Shown here piece by piece: positions 1 through 5,545 of a DNA stretch of 11,102 bases; the stretch's first letter is position 1; the number at the start of each line of letters is the position of its first letter. Source of the stretch: Alphaproteobacteria bacterium UBA6187 (GTDB taxonomy: Bacteria > Pseudomonadota > Alphaproteobacteria > Rickettsiales > UBA6187). Location of the stretch: assembly GCA_002422795.1 (NCBI GenBank), contig DITJ01000078.1:1-11102 (forward strand), written 5' to 3'. The translations under genes were made by a program, and so were the position numbers. The notes under the pieces are model-generated. The model was given only the letters and a program-made list of their open reading frames with translations, searched no databases and had not been told where the DNA came from.

Positions 1-599
1 CTGGCGGTGCTGGTGTAGGTGGCGGTGCTGCTACTGGTGCTGGTGGTGCTGCTGGTTTTGGTGGCGGTAATCAGACTTATTATGTTGAGGAGGAGTTCTC
101 AGATGATGGTGATAGTGTTGCCTCTCAACCTCGTGGCGGCGTATTGGGGTATCGATATGATTCTGCCTTTCCTGAAGGAAGTCAATCTCGTCAGAGTGAA
201 TATAGTGTTGGGGAGAATTCAGAAGTAAATCCTCCTAGAAGCAGAAGCCAGAATTCATTTTTTTCTGGACGTCAGGAGGAGGGGAGGGGATCTGCCTTTG
301 AGATACGTAAACCGAGTTCTTTTTCATCTTTAGCTCATGGGAGTGATCATGAAGAGGAATATATGGAATTTGAGCCTGTTACACTGAATAAACAGACAGG
401 CCATCATGCGCTCCAATCTCCAATTCCTATTCTAATTATAGATGATTATATGAGGCAGGAGGCAAGAAGTCCATCTGTGGATCATTCTGCCGTATTGAAT
501 CCGGAAAATCATTTGGGAGATAAATCTGTTTCTCCTAATGATGTTAGCATATCTATAGCTACTCAGCGAGAATTGGGTAATGGGCAGGATAGGTTATGA
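1..599 (+). CDS. C-terminal part of a Gly/Ala-rich, disordered hypothetical protein (5' end outside window)
   Basis: An open frame enters from the left edge (first full codon at base 3) and ends at the TGA at 597-599, so about 198 C-terminal residues are visible. The first 22 or so are almost only Gly and Ala with Thr, Val and Phe. After that comes a hydrophilic tail rich in Ser, Glu, Asp, Asn and Pro, with the acidic stretch EEEFSDDGDS near residues 30-39. I see no membrane segment, cysteine or catalytic motif. An internal ATG at 144 opens the same frame, but the frame is continuous upstream and the Gly-rich part is coding-like, so 144 is probably not the start. A GC-rich terminator follows. 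The protein is not recognised. It sits where a GTA tape-measure gene (g11) might be expected, but nothing visible resembles one. A surface or secreted effector-like protein is possible; this is inference. Confidence 0.72.
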   Translation, partial: GGAGVGGGAATGAGGAAGFGGGNQTYYVEEEFSDDGDSVASQPRGGVLGYRYDSAFPEGSQSRQSEYSVGENSEVNPPRSRSQNSFFSGRQEEGRGSAFEIRKPSSFSSLAHGSDHEEEYMEFEPVTLNKQTGHHALQSPIPILIIDDYMRQEARSPSVDHSAVLNPENHLGDKSVSPNDVSISIATQRELGNGQDRL

Positions 600-620
600 T
601 GTGAAAGCCTAACCATAAAC

Positions 621-651
621 AAAGCCGGAGTTAACAGCTCTGGCTTTTTTT
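621..651 (+). terminator. Rho-independent terminator after the Gly-rich gene
   Basis: An 8-bp stem (AGCCGGAG at 623-630 pairing with CTCTGGCT at 638-645, one G-T wobble) with a 7-base loop is followed by a run of Ts to 651. It lies 22 bases after the stop at 599 and ends that transcript before the promoter of the next gene. Confidence 0.85.
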
Positions 652-695
652 ATTGGGTGGGATTTTCAAAGCTTGTTTGAAGTGTAAATAAACCC

Positions 696-724
696 TTGCA
701 TTAAAAAAATCTTTAAGATATAAT
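696..724 (+). promoter_or_regulatory. Sigma70-like promoter for the 170-residue gene
   Basis: TTGCAT at 696-701 and a perfect TATAAT at 719-724 are separated by exactly 17 bases. They lie 42 bases upstream of the ATG at 766 and just after a terminator. It is the best-matching promoter in the window. Confidence 0.7.
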
Positions 725-765
725 CAGTAATTGAAATGTTACAATAAAACGTATTTAGAGTAAGT

Positions 766-1278
766 ATGACTGATATTATGGAAAAAGCGTTACCGGAAGA
801 TTTTTATGATGTTCCGGGATGGTTCGATAGCCTGGTTGGTTTTTATTCAGAAGAGCAGAAAAAACTGGAAAGGGATGTGCTGGAAATGCCCCTTACAGTG
901 CTAACCGCAGCAATCGGCAACGTAATCCATATATATGGTAATTTCTCAGAAGATGTTTTAAAACTCCTTGAACAAACCGTAAACCCCCTATTTGAACCGG
1001 GCGAATACGAAGCAAAAATCTACAAGACCCTAAAAGAAGGCGCGGTAAACGAAAAAAACCCGGCAATCGATAAAATGGCCGAAAGCCTTATGTATATACG
1101 TAGCCTGTTCGAGCGCGATAAATTAATGCTCTCCAAATATTTCAAAGACGAAATTCAGAAAATGACCGACCCTGCTGAAATCACAAAGCGGGAAGAAAAA
1201 TTCTCAGATGCCCTTAGAATCATTACCAAAGTACATGTGCTGCAAGTTATCAACATGATAAAAGAACGGTTGCAGTAG
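766..1278 (+). CDS. Unrecognised 170-residue helical cytoplasmic protein
   Basis: This complete gene has its own promoter and ends in a T-tailed heptad hairpin, so it looks like a single-gene transcript. The start at 766 is chosen because TAGAG at 756-760 is a plausible though weak ribosome binding site; a second in-frame ATG at 778 has none. The protein has no signal peptide, no membrane span and no cysteine. It is rich in Lys, Glu and Leu and should be largely alpha-helical, with an aromatic N-terminal patch (FYDVPGWFDSLVGFY, about residues 13-27) and a charged C-terminal helix (about 136-170). Many codons end in C, unlike the AT-rich gene at 2104. I recognise no family. Lying just before the DUF2460 gene, it could be a lineage-specific tail protein or an unrelated passenger; the separate promoter and hairpin favour the latter. 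Confidence 0.8.
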   Translation: MTDIMEKALPEDFYDVPGWFDSLVGFYSEEQKKLERDVLEMPLTVLTAAIGNVIHIYGNFSEDVLKLLEQTVNPLFEPGEYEAKIYKTLKEGAVNEKNPAIDKMAESLMYIRSLFERDKLMLSKYFKDEIQKMTDPAEITKREEKFSDALRIITKVHVLQVINMIKERLQ

Positions 1279-1279
1279 G

Positions 1280-1346
1280 AAGTTAGAAGTTAGAAGTTAG
1301 AAGTAGTTACTTCTGCCTTCACACTTCTTACTTCTAACTTTTTTTT
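1280..1346 (+). repeat. Heptad fold-back element A1, terminator-like
   Basis: It begins one base after the stop at 1278. Three tandem AAGTTAG units plus a variant run from 1280 to 1307, and the reverse-complement units TTCTTAC and TTCTAAC occupy 1325-1338. The outer stem pairs 1280-1297 with 1323-1340 (17 of 18 bases) and leads into eight Ts (1339-1346). An inner perfect hairpin, AGAAGTAGTTACTTCT, spans 1299-1314. A 34-base stretch (1287-1320) is identical to 5020-5053 in element A2. It probably works as the terminator of the 170-residue gene, and its repeated occurrence suggests a dispersed element. Confidence 0.85.
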
Positions 1347-1376
1347 ATTCCCCACCAAAAACAACAAAGGTATCCC

Positions 1377-1982
1377 ATGCCCTCATTCCATGAAGTGCGG
1401 TTCCCGGAAGATATTGCCTATGGCTCATCCGGCGGCCCTGAATATTCTACCGATATAGTAATCACCGCCAGCGGCTATGAACAGCGCAACATAAACTGGC
1501 AGGATGCACGCGCGGTTTATAATGTGGCCCATGGCGTTAAAACCTCCGCCCAGCTTGATACTCTGCTTGCCTTCTTCCGCGCCCGCAAAGGCCGCGCTTA
1601 TGCCTTCCGCTTCAAAGATTGGGGTGATTACAGCGCAAGCTCGCAGCAAATTGGCATTGGCGATGGCGAAACAACAAGTTTCCAGTTGCTTAAAACCTAT
1701 AGCAGCGGTGGTATTACGCAGGTGCGCGACATAAAGAAGCCTGTGGATAACTCTGTGGATATATATGTTAATAGCGTATTAATAACCAGTGGGTTAACAG
1801 TGGATAATACCAGCGGAATTGTTACTTTTACATCGGCACCGGAGGAGGGAGCGATAATAACCGCAAATTTTGAGTTCGATGTGCCAGTGCGGTTCGATAC
1901 TGACAGGCTTTCCGCATCACTCGATTCTTATGGTGTGCATAGTTGGAATGATATTCCGCTGGTGGAGGTGCGGTTTTTATAA
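1377..1982 (+). CDS. GTA/prophage distal tail protein, DUF2460 family (RcGTA g12-like)
   Basis: This protein would form the distal ring joining the tail tube to the baseplate of a GTA particle. The whole length fits the DUF2460/TIGR02217 family: the FHEVRFPEDIAYGSSGGPEY opening (residues 4-23), a GYEQRNINWQDAR segment (33-45), the FFRARKGRAYAFRFKDWGDY core (66-85), the GIGDGETTSFQL strand pair (92-104), and the FEFDVPVRFDTDRL and IPLVEVRFL closing motifs (165-201). The family is usually a little over 200 residues, so it is full length. The start is supported by AAAGG at 1366-1370, six bases before the ATG. The distal tail assignment follows the R. capsulatus GTA structure work as I recall it. 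There is no room for a clear promoter between the upstream hairpin (ending 1346) and the ATG. In standard GTA clusters the next gene is g13; here a 375-residue gene intervenes. Confidence 0.93.
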   Translation: MPSFHEVRFPEDIAYGSSGGPEYSTDIVITASGYEQRNINWQDARAVYNVAHGVKTSAQLDTLLAFFRARKGRAYAFRFKDWGDYSASSQQIGIGDGETTSFQLLKTYSSGGITQVRDIKKPVDNSVDIYVNSVLITSGLTVDNTSGIVTFTSAPEEGAIITANFEFDVPVRFDTDRLSASLDSYGVHSWNDIPLVEVRFL

Positions 1983-1985
1983 ATT
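1973..1985 (+). repeat. 13-bp direct repeat, left copy, across the DUF2460 stop codon
   Basis: GTTTTTATAAATT occurs here and again at 3222-3234, each time spanning the stop codon (ending ...FL-stop) of the gene it closes. The two copies bracket the inserted 375-residue gene. One 13-base match somewhere in an AT-rich 11-kb window is expected by chance, so only the placement is notable. Confidence 0.35.
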
Positions 1986-2021
1986 GAATGTTGCGAAAGA
2001 GGTCTAATAACTAAAATACAG

Positions 2022-2040
2022 CAAAAAAATTGTTTTTTTG
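2022..2040 (+). terminator. Weak AT-only hairpin after the DUF2460 gene
   Basis: C plus seven As (2022-2029) can pair with seven Ts plus G (2033-2040) around a three-base loop. Stem stability is low and no further T run follows, so termination would be poor. It may be no more than an A/T slippage-rich spacer. Confidence 0.3.
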
Positions 2041-2060
2041 TAATATAGTTGTAATAATAG
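2030..2060 (+). promoter_or_regulatory. Possible promoter region of the 375-residue gene
   Basis: TTGTTT (2030-2035) and AATAAT (2053-2058) are spaced by 17 bases, a weak sigma70 match. The region also holds a near tandem repeat, TTGTAATATAG (2038-2048) then TTGTAATAATAG (2049-2060). The spacer is so AT-rich that such matches come easily. Confidence 0.3.
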
Positions 2061-2103
2061 TATGGTAGTAATTGTTAACTGTAATTTAATTATTAGGTGC
2101 AAT

Positions 2104-3231
2104 ATGTCATTAAGTAAAAGCTATAAATATACATTAGGCGAAGTGAAAGATTTCTTTGTAGATGCTGTTGAAAATGCGTTCCCATTAGAATTAGAGAATG
2201 TATCTAAAGAATTGGCTAAACCTGATATATCAACTGATTTTATTAGAGAATATGCAAATAAAGCTGTTGCCGGATATATTGATGTTAAAGATGATAAGCG
2301 TACCACAAGGCTTACTGAGCATAAGTATAAAACCCTACATAATACGGCATTAGCTTTATGCGGTATGCTGGAATCTAGACGGAAATCTATTACAAAAGAA
2401 TTGTATGATTCAAAATTAAGTAAATTAAATGATGAATTTGATACCAAAGTTAGAGAAAATTCTAGCCAATTAGACAAAAAACCGGAAGCTGCTCCGGTCT
2501 GTAACCAGAAAGTTGCATCTAATACGCAAACGCCTTTGATGAATTTAAAAAGATCATTTCTCGAATCTGTTCAATCATTAGATATGGAGACTTATGTTCA
2601 GGCAATTAGTGTAATGCTTGGGGATGATATATCTAAACCATTTCTAAAGGATCAGAGGGATTTATCTTTAGGAAAAGCACTTGAAGAAGCAGAGGAACCT
2701 GAACGAGATTACAGAAAAATAGAGATATATAGAAAAATATATGTTTCTGCAGCTACCCTTTTAGCTGCTGCTGAATTGCCTGGAAGTGCAATTACCCCAC
2801 ATTGGCAAAAAGATAAAAAATCACAATATAGTAGTATTTTTAATGAGCAGGTTGGTGTTGATGCGCCTATAGAGATTGATAATAACGGATATACTGAAGC
2901 AGGGCTTAAAGCTGTTAATTCATTACATAGTTATCATCCAGAGAAAAGTAAAGAAGTTAAAAGGTGTCCTACTATTTATCGTCGTTCAAAGCATCTTTTG
3001 GTGCAGCCACACGGTTTATCTCCAATAAATGAAGGGGGGGATGATATCTCAGATGATGGCTCATATACAGCGCAAGCAAAATCAACAAGCCCAGATGCAA
3101 GAAAGCCTAATGGAAATAATAGTGCAAGATCATGGGTGGAAAAAAGTGATCACTCAGATTCAAGAGGCCAAGAAGCAAAGTCTCATGTTGATAAATTGAA
3201 TGCTTCTGCGGGCGCAGGAATGTTTTTATAA
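2104..3231 (+). CDS. Unrecognised 375-residue effector-like protein inserted between g12 and g13
   Basis: The start at 2104 is preferred over an in-frame ATG at 2062 because AGG at 2095-2097 lies six bases before it and the extra N-terminus would be odd (Ile, Val, Asn and Cys-rich). The protein has no signal peptide or membrane span. The N-terminal two thirds look helical and charged (MSLSKSYKYTLGEVKDFF at the start; DMETYVQAISVMLGDDISKP in the middle). From about residue 290 it becomes disordered: an NEGGDDISDDGS patch, then two copies of a small motif, SWVEK (343-347) and SHVDK (360-364), before the end GAGMFL. The gene is strikingly AT-rich (the 60 bases from 2401 have 12 G+C), unlike the GTA genes. 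A run of seven Gs lies at 3034-3040. No homologue is recognised. Composition and isolated position suggest acquired cargo, perhaps a host-directed effector; this is inference. Confidence 0.85.
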   Translation: MSLSKSYKYTLGEVKDFFVDAVENAFPLELENVSKELAKPDISTDFIREYANKAVAGYIDVKDDKRTTRLTEHKYKTLHNTALALCGMLESRRKSITKELYDSKLSKLNDEFDTKVRENSSQLDKKPEAAPVCNQKVASNTQTPLMNLKRSFLESVQSLDMETYVQAISVMLGDDISKPFLKDQRDLSLGKALEEAEEPERDYRKIEIYRKIYVSAATLLAAAELPGSAITPHWQKDKKSQYSSIFNEQVGVDAPIEIDNNGYTEAGLKAVNSLHSYHPEKSKEVKRCPTIYRRSKHLLVQPHGLSPINEGGDDISDDGSYTAQAKSTSPDARKPNGNNSARSWVEKSDHSDSRGQEAKSHVDKLNASAGAGMFL

Positions 3232-3234
3232 ATT
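3222..3234 (+). repeat. 13-bp direct repeat, right copy, across the stop of the 375-residue gene
   Basis: This is the second copy of the 13-mer at 1973-1985. Together they delimit a 1249-bp segment. If real, they would be the footprint of an insertion at the 3' end of the DUF2460 gene that restored its last codons. Confidence 0.35.
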
Positions 3235-3335
3235 CACTATAATTAGAGCTGTTAAGCTGCGTAGCGATTGTCATGGTCGATAAAAGTTCATGATGATTTG
3301 TAAGTATCTTAATGCAAATAATTTAAGGTAAAGCC

Positions 3336-4178
3336 ATGAAACCAATAACTTTACAGCTAAAGTCCCATCTATCTTCCGAAACCACCACACTCGCAACATG
3401 CTGGAAATTAACCAGGCGTGATAATATCGTGCTGGGCTTCACCAGCCATGACAGGGATATTGTTTTTGAAGATGTTACCTATTATGCATCGGTAGGTTTT
3501 TCCCCCACTGCGGTTGCCAGCAATTCCGATCTTTCTGTAGATAATATGGAAATAGATGGGGCTATAGATGGCACTGTGATTCTTGAAGAAGATATAAGCG
3601 CCGGAATTTATGATTTCGCAGGAATAGAAATATTCATGGTGAATTATCAGGATATAACACAAGGGCAATTAAATTTACGCACCGGTTGGCTTGGCGAAAT
3701 AAAATACGGTAAAGGCCGCTTTAATGCAGAAGTGCGCGGGCTTATGCAGTGTTTTTCGCAAAGTATTGGCGAGCTTTGTTCGCCATCTTGCCGCGCTAAA
3801 TTGGGGGATGCAAGATGTGGCTTGGATATTGCGGATTTTACCTTCACCGGCTCTATAACTTCCATAAGCAGCAACCAGGTTTTTAGCGATTCGTTGAGTG
3901 AGGAGGCGGCGGGGTATTTCAATATGGGAAAAATTACTTTCACCAGTGGTAATAACGAAGGAATTCCCATGGAGGTAAAGGAATATAAATCCGGCTTGAT
4001 AACCCTGGTATTACCAATGCCTTATGAGGTGCAAATAGCGGATGAATATTCCATGCAGGCAGGTTGCGACAAAAACTTCGATACTTGCATCAACAGGTTT
4101 GATAATGCCATAAATTTTAGGGGAGAGCCGCACGTGCCGGGGGTGGATGCTATGTTAAGGACAGCGGGGACGAGGTAG
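3336..4178 (+). CDS. GTA/prophage baseplate hub protein, DUF2163 family (RcGTA g13-like)
   Basis: This would be the baseplate hub between the distal ring and the tail tip. Family marks are the N-terminal MKPITLQLKSHLSSETTTLATCWKL-type opening, FTSHDRDI (35-42), LRTGWLGEI (114-122), the cysteine-rich GELCSPSCRAKLGDARCG stretch (145-162) and the C-terminal GCDKNFDTCINRFDNAINFRG-type motif (243-263) followed by PHVPGVDAML. Length (280) is normal for the family. C152/C161 and C244/C251 have the 9- and 7-residue steps of the [4Fe-4S] ligands I recall for phage lambda tail-tip protein gpL, so an iron-sulfur cluster is likely. The ATG at 3336 follows AAGG (3325-3328). No strong promoter is visible in the 104-base leader. 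The stop is followed four bases later by a perfect fold-back element. Confidence 0.92.
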   Translation: MKPITLQLKSHLSSETTTLATCWKLTRRDNIVLGFTSHDRDIVFEDVTYYASVGFSPTAVASNSDLSVDNMEIDGAIDGTVILEEDISAGIYDFAGIEIFMVNYQDITQGQLNLRTGWLGEIKYGKGRFNAEVRGLMQCFSQSIGELCSPSCRAKLGDARCGLDIADFTFTGSITSISSNQVFSDSLSEEAAGYFNMGKITFTSGNNEGIPMEVKEYKSGLITLVLPMPYEVQIADEYSMQAGCDKNFDTCINRFDNAINFRGEPHVPGVDAMLRTAGTR

Positions 4179-4182
4179 AAGG

Positions 4183-4245
4183 GATTTAAGATTGTAGATT
4201 TAAGATTTGAGATTTATAAATCTTAAATCTACAATCTTAAATCAT
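4183..4245 (+). repeat. Heptad fold-back element B
   Basis: Nine consecutive 7-base units start four bases after the stop of the DUF2163 gene: five of the GATTTAA type (4183-4217) and then four reverse-complement AAATCTT-type units (4218-4245). The arms 4183-4208 and 4218-4243 are perfect 26-bp inverted repeats around a 9-base loop. The stem is AT-rich and only weakly T-tailed (ATAAATTTTG follows), so it may protect an mRNA end rather than terminate. It has the same 7-base design as elements A1, A2 and C but a different word. Confidence 0.88.
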
Positions 4246-4260
4246 AAATTTTGTTATTTG

Positions 4261-4289
4261 TTGATACTTAAAAGCTGGTAGTATATATT
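4261..4289 (+). promoter_or_regulatory. Sigma70-like promoter for the small-protein/DUF2335 pair
   Basis: TTGATA at 4261-4266 and TATATT at 4284-4289 are 17 bases apart, each one base off consensus. They lie about 60 bases upstream of the ATG at 4348 and just after element B. Confidence 0.6.
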
Positions 4290-4315
4290 CCCAATATATT
4301 TTCGAAATATTTCGA
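4283..4315 (+). promoter_or_regulatory. Chain of overlapping palindromes at the promoter, possible operator
   Basis: Three dyads overlap in series: ATATATT-ccc-AATATAT (4283-4299) over the -10 box, ATATTT-tcg-AAATAT (4296-4310), and the perfect 14-mer TCGAAATATTTCGA (4302-4315) around the expected start of transcription. The placement suits a repressor site. AT-richness makes short dyads easy to find, but the last contains two CG steps and is unlikely to be composition alone. Confidence 0.45.
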
Positions 4316-4347
4316 TAAATGATAAACCACAAACGATAAACGAACTT

Positions 4348-4530
4348 ATGAAGCGCCTGTATCTTTTCCTCGCTGGTATTGCATCTGTACTTTCTTTCGG
4401 ATGGCCCACTAAAATGAAATACCCATTCCAATTCTCTGTAAAAGCTATAGGCGGGGATTGGGAAAATATAGGGAAAGACCTGAAACAGGCAATAAAACAA
4501 CTGGAAGGAAAAAATGAAGCATCGCAATAA
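4348..4530 (+). CDS. Small protein with N-terminal hydrophobic segment, coupled to DUF2335 gene
   Basis: The 60-residue frame starts MKRLYLFLAGIASVLSFGW, a basic end plus a hydrophobic stretch that could be a signal anchor or a short membrane span. It continues with a soluble part containing GGDWENIGKDLKQAIKQLEG (35-54), which looks like an amphipathic helix. There is no clear ribosome binding site at the ATG (CGAACTT upstream), which lowers certainty. Support comes from the promoter upstream, coding-like amino acid use, and a 17-base overlap with the DUF2335 gene, whose ribosome binding site lies inside this frame; translation is probably coupled. I do not recognise a named family. A two-component membrane system with the DUF2335 protein is plausible. 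The longer antisense frame here is not favoured. Confidence 0.6.
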   Translation: MKRLYLFLAGIASVLSFGWPTKMKYPFQFSVKAIGGDWENIGKDLKQAIKQLEGKNEASQ

Positions 4531-5014
4531 AGGGTATAATAGAAACAGGGGAAAAGGCGGTAGTAACAGACCACCACGGGATGGTAATGCCCAGTCGCAA
4601 CAGTTTCCAAGCCGCAATAATACTAATAACCCGGAAGCTAACCGTAATAATAACTCAAGGCCAGTGGTGATGAGCGTGCTGCCTTCACCGGAAATCTTGC
4701 AAGAATATGAATATGCCTCTGAAGGCACAGTAGCACGTTTGCTGGAAATGGCTGAAACTGAGCAGGACAGGCGTAACCAATGGGAAAATGAATATCTTCG
4801 TTTCCACAGAAAAAGCCTGCGTCTTGGCCAGCTTTTCGGCTTCTTTATAATTGCTTCAGTAATTTGGGGAACTATATATCTTGGCAGTATTGGCAAGGAT
4901 AATGTTGCTATCGCACTTTCTGTGAGCGGCTTCTTTGCTGTTGCACTTTCTGCTTTGTTCTCTGAAATAGGCAGAAGACTTTCAAGAAGGCCTAAGCGCT
5001 GGGAGAAAAGATAG
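4514..5014 (+). CDS. DUF2335 family membrane protein
   Basis: The protein has three parts: a basic, Asn/Arg/Gly-rich low-complexity N-terminus (1-50); the conserved LPSPEILQEYEYASEGTVARLLEMAETEQDRR region (56-87) typical of DUF2335; and a helix leading into RLGQLFGFFIIASVIWGTIYLG (103-124), a second membrane segment (about 130-152), and a very basic tail ending RRPKRWEKR. A two-span inner-membrane protein with both ends cytoplasmic is likely. The family's function is unknown to me. Members occur in prophage-rich regions, and holin-like or exclusion roles have to be regarded as guesses. The ATG at 4514 follows AAGGA (4505-4509). The stop is covered by the start of element A2. Confidence 0.85.
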   Translation: MKHRNKGYNRNRGKGGSNRPPRDGNAQSQQFPSRNNTNNPEANRNNNSRPVVMSVLPSPEILQEYEYASEGTVARLLEMAETEQDRRNQWENEYLRFHRKSLRLGQLFGFFIIASVIWGTIYLGSIGKDNVAIALSVSGFFAVALSALFSEIGRRLSRRPKRWEKR

Positions 5015-5078
5015 AAGGTAAGTTAGAAGTTAGAAGTAGTTACTTCTGCCTTCTTACCTCTGCTTTCTAACTTCCTTC
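5014..5078 (+). repeat. Heptad fold-back element A2
   Basis: It starts on the last base of the DUF2335 stop codon. The outer stem is GAAGG plus AAGTTAGAA (5014-5028, one bulged T) with TTCTAACTT plus CCTTC (5065-5078). The inner hairpin AGAAGTAGTTACTTCT (5032-5047) is identical to that in A1, and 5020-5053 is a 34-base perfect match to 1287-1320. GGTAAG (5017-5022) can alternatively pair with CTTACC (5053-5058). Unlike A1 there is no T run after it, so read-through into the peptidase gene is easier. Confidence 0.85.
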
Positions 5079-5098
5079 ATTGTTTTCGTGTAATATGT

Positions 5099-5545
5099 AT
5101 GGTTTACCAATCCGCTATTGTCGTTGAGGCAAGGAGCTGGATTGGCACTAGTTTTCATCATCAGGGCAGGGTGAAGAAAAATGCTACCTCAAAAGGCGGT
5201 TGCGATTGTATCGGGCTTATAATCGGGGTTACATCTGCGCTTGGCATTAAATGCAAAGGCTATTCATTAGCACAGCTTGATAACAAAAATTACAGCAAAC
5301 ACCCCGATGGCGTAAGCCTTAAAGCTGCCCTTGATGAATATCTTACCCCGATTCCTGTGAATTCCATACAGCCCGGCGATGTTTTGCTGATAAGATTCAA
5401 TAAAGAGCCACAACATGTTGCATTTGTAGGTGATTATGGTGGTGGTTTGTCGTTAATCCATTGCTATATTCAGGCACGCGGGGTGGTGGAGCATGTGCTG
5501 GATGATTATTGGATGGAGAGGGTTGTGGGGGCTTATAGTTTGTAG
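5099..5545 (+). CDS. NlpC/P60 cell-wall peptidase of the tail tip (RcGTA g14-like)
   Basis: A cysteine peptidase expected to cut peptide cross-links of peptidoglycan during DNA entry. The catalytic Cys is C37 in GGCDCIGLIIG (33-43), the His is H106 in PQHVAFVGDY (104-113), and H121 (SLIHCYI) is a likely third polar residue, in the order Cys, His, His usual for NlpC/P60. The N-terminal VVEARSWIGTSFHHQGR-type start (about 8-24) and IQPGDVLLIRF (90-100) also fit the phage/GTA branch. The 148-residue length is normal. No ribosome binding site is visible before the ATG at 5099 (TCGTGTAATATGT), and the gene starts only 20 bases after element A2, so translation may be weak or coupled. It sits between g13- and g15-like genes as expected, apart from the inserts. 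Confidence 0.92.
   Translation: MVYQSAIVVEARSWIGTSFHHQGRVKKNATSKGGCDCIGLIIGVTSALGIKCKGYSLAQLDNKNYSKHPDGVSLKAALDEYLTPIPVNSIQPGDVLLIRFNKEPQHVAFVGDYGGGLSLIHCYIQARGVVEHVLDDYWMERVVGAYSL

Noticed and set aside
19..228. 69-codon + frame starting MAVLLLVLVV
   Set aside because: Its hydrophobic start is the shifted reading of GGT/GCT glycine-alanine codons of the left-edge gene, whose own frame stays open past it.
1280..1346. Tandem AAGTTAG units as a possible CRISPR array
   Set aside because: Units are 7 bases with no spacers and are followed by their reverse complement; no cas gene is present.
2062..2103. Upstream in-frame ATG for the 375-residue gene
   Set aside because: No ribosome binding site lies before it, whereas AGG is well placed before the ATG at 2104. 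The extra residues look like translated spacer.
3268..3296. TTGTCA with TGATGA as promoter of the DUF2163 gene
   Set aside because: The -10 match is poor and no other support exists, so it is not listed as a feature.
4237..4896. 219-codon open frame on the minus strand
   Set aside because: It is antisense to the small-protein/DUF2335 pair, which has family support, a promoter and a ribosome binding site. The minus frame has none of these and gives an unlikely protein.
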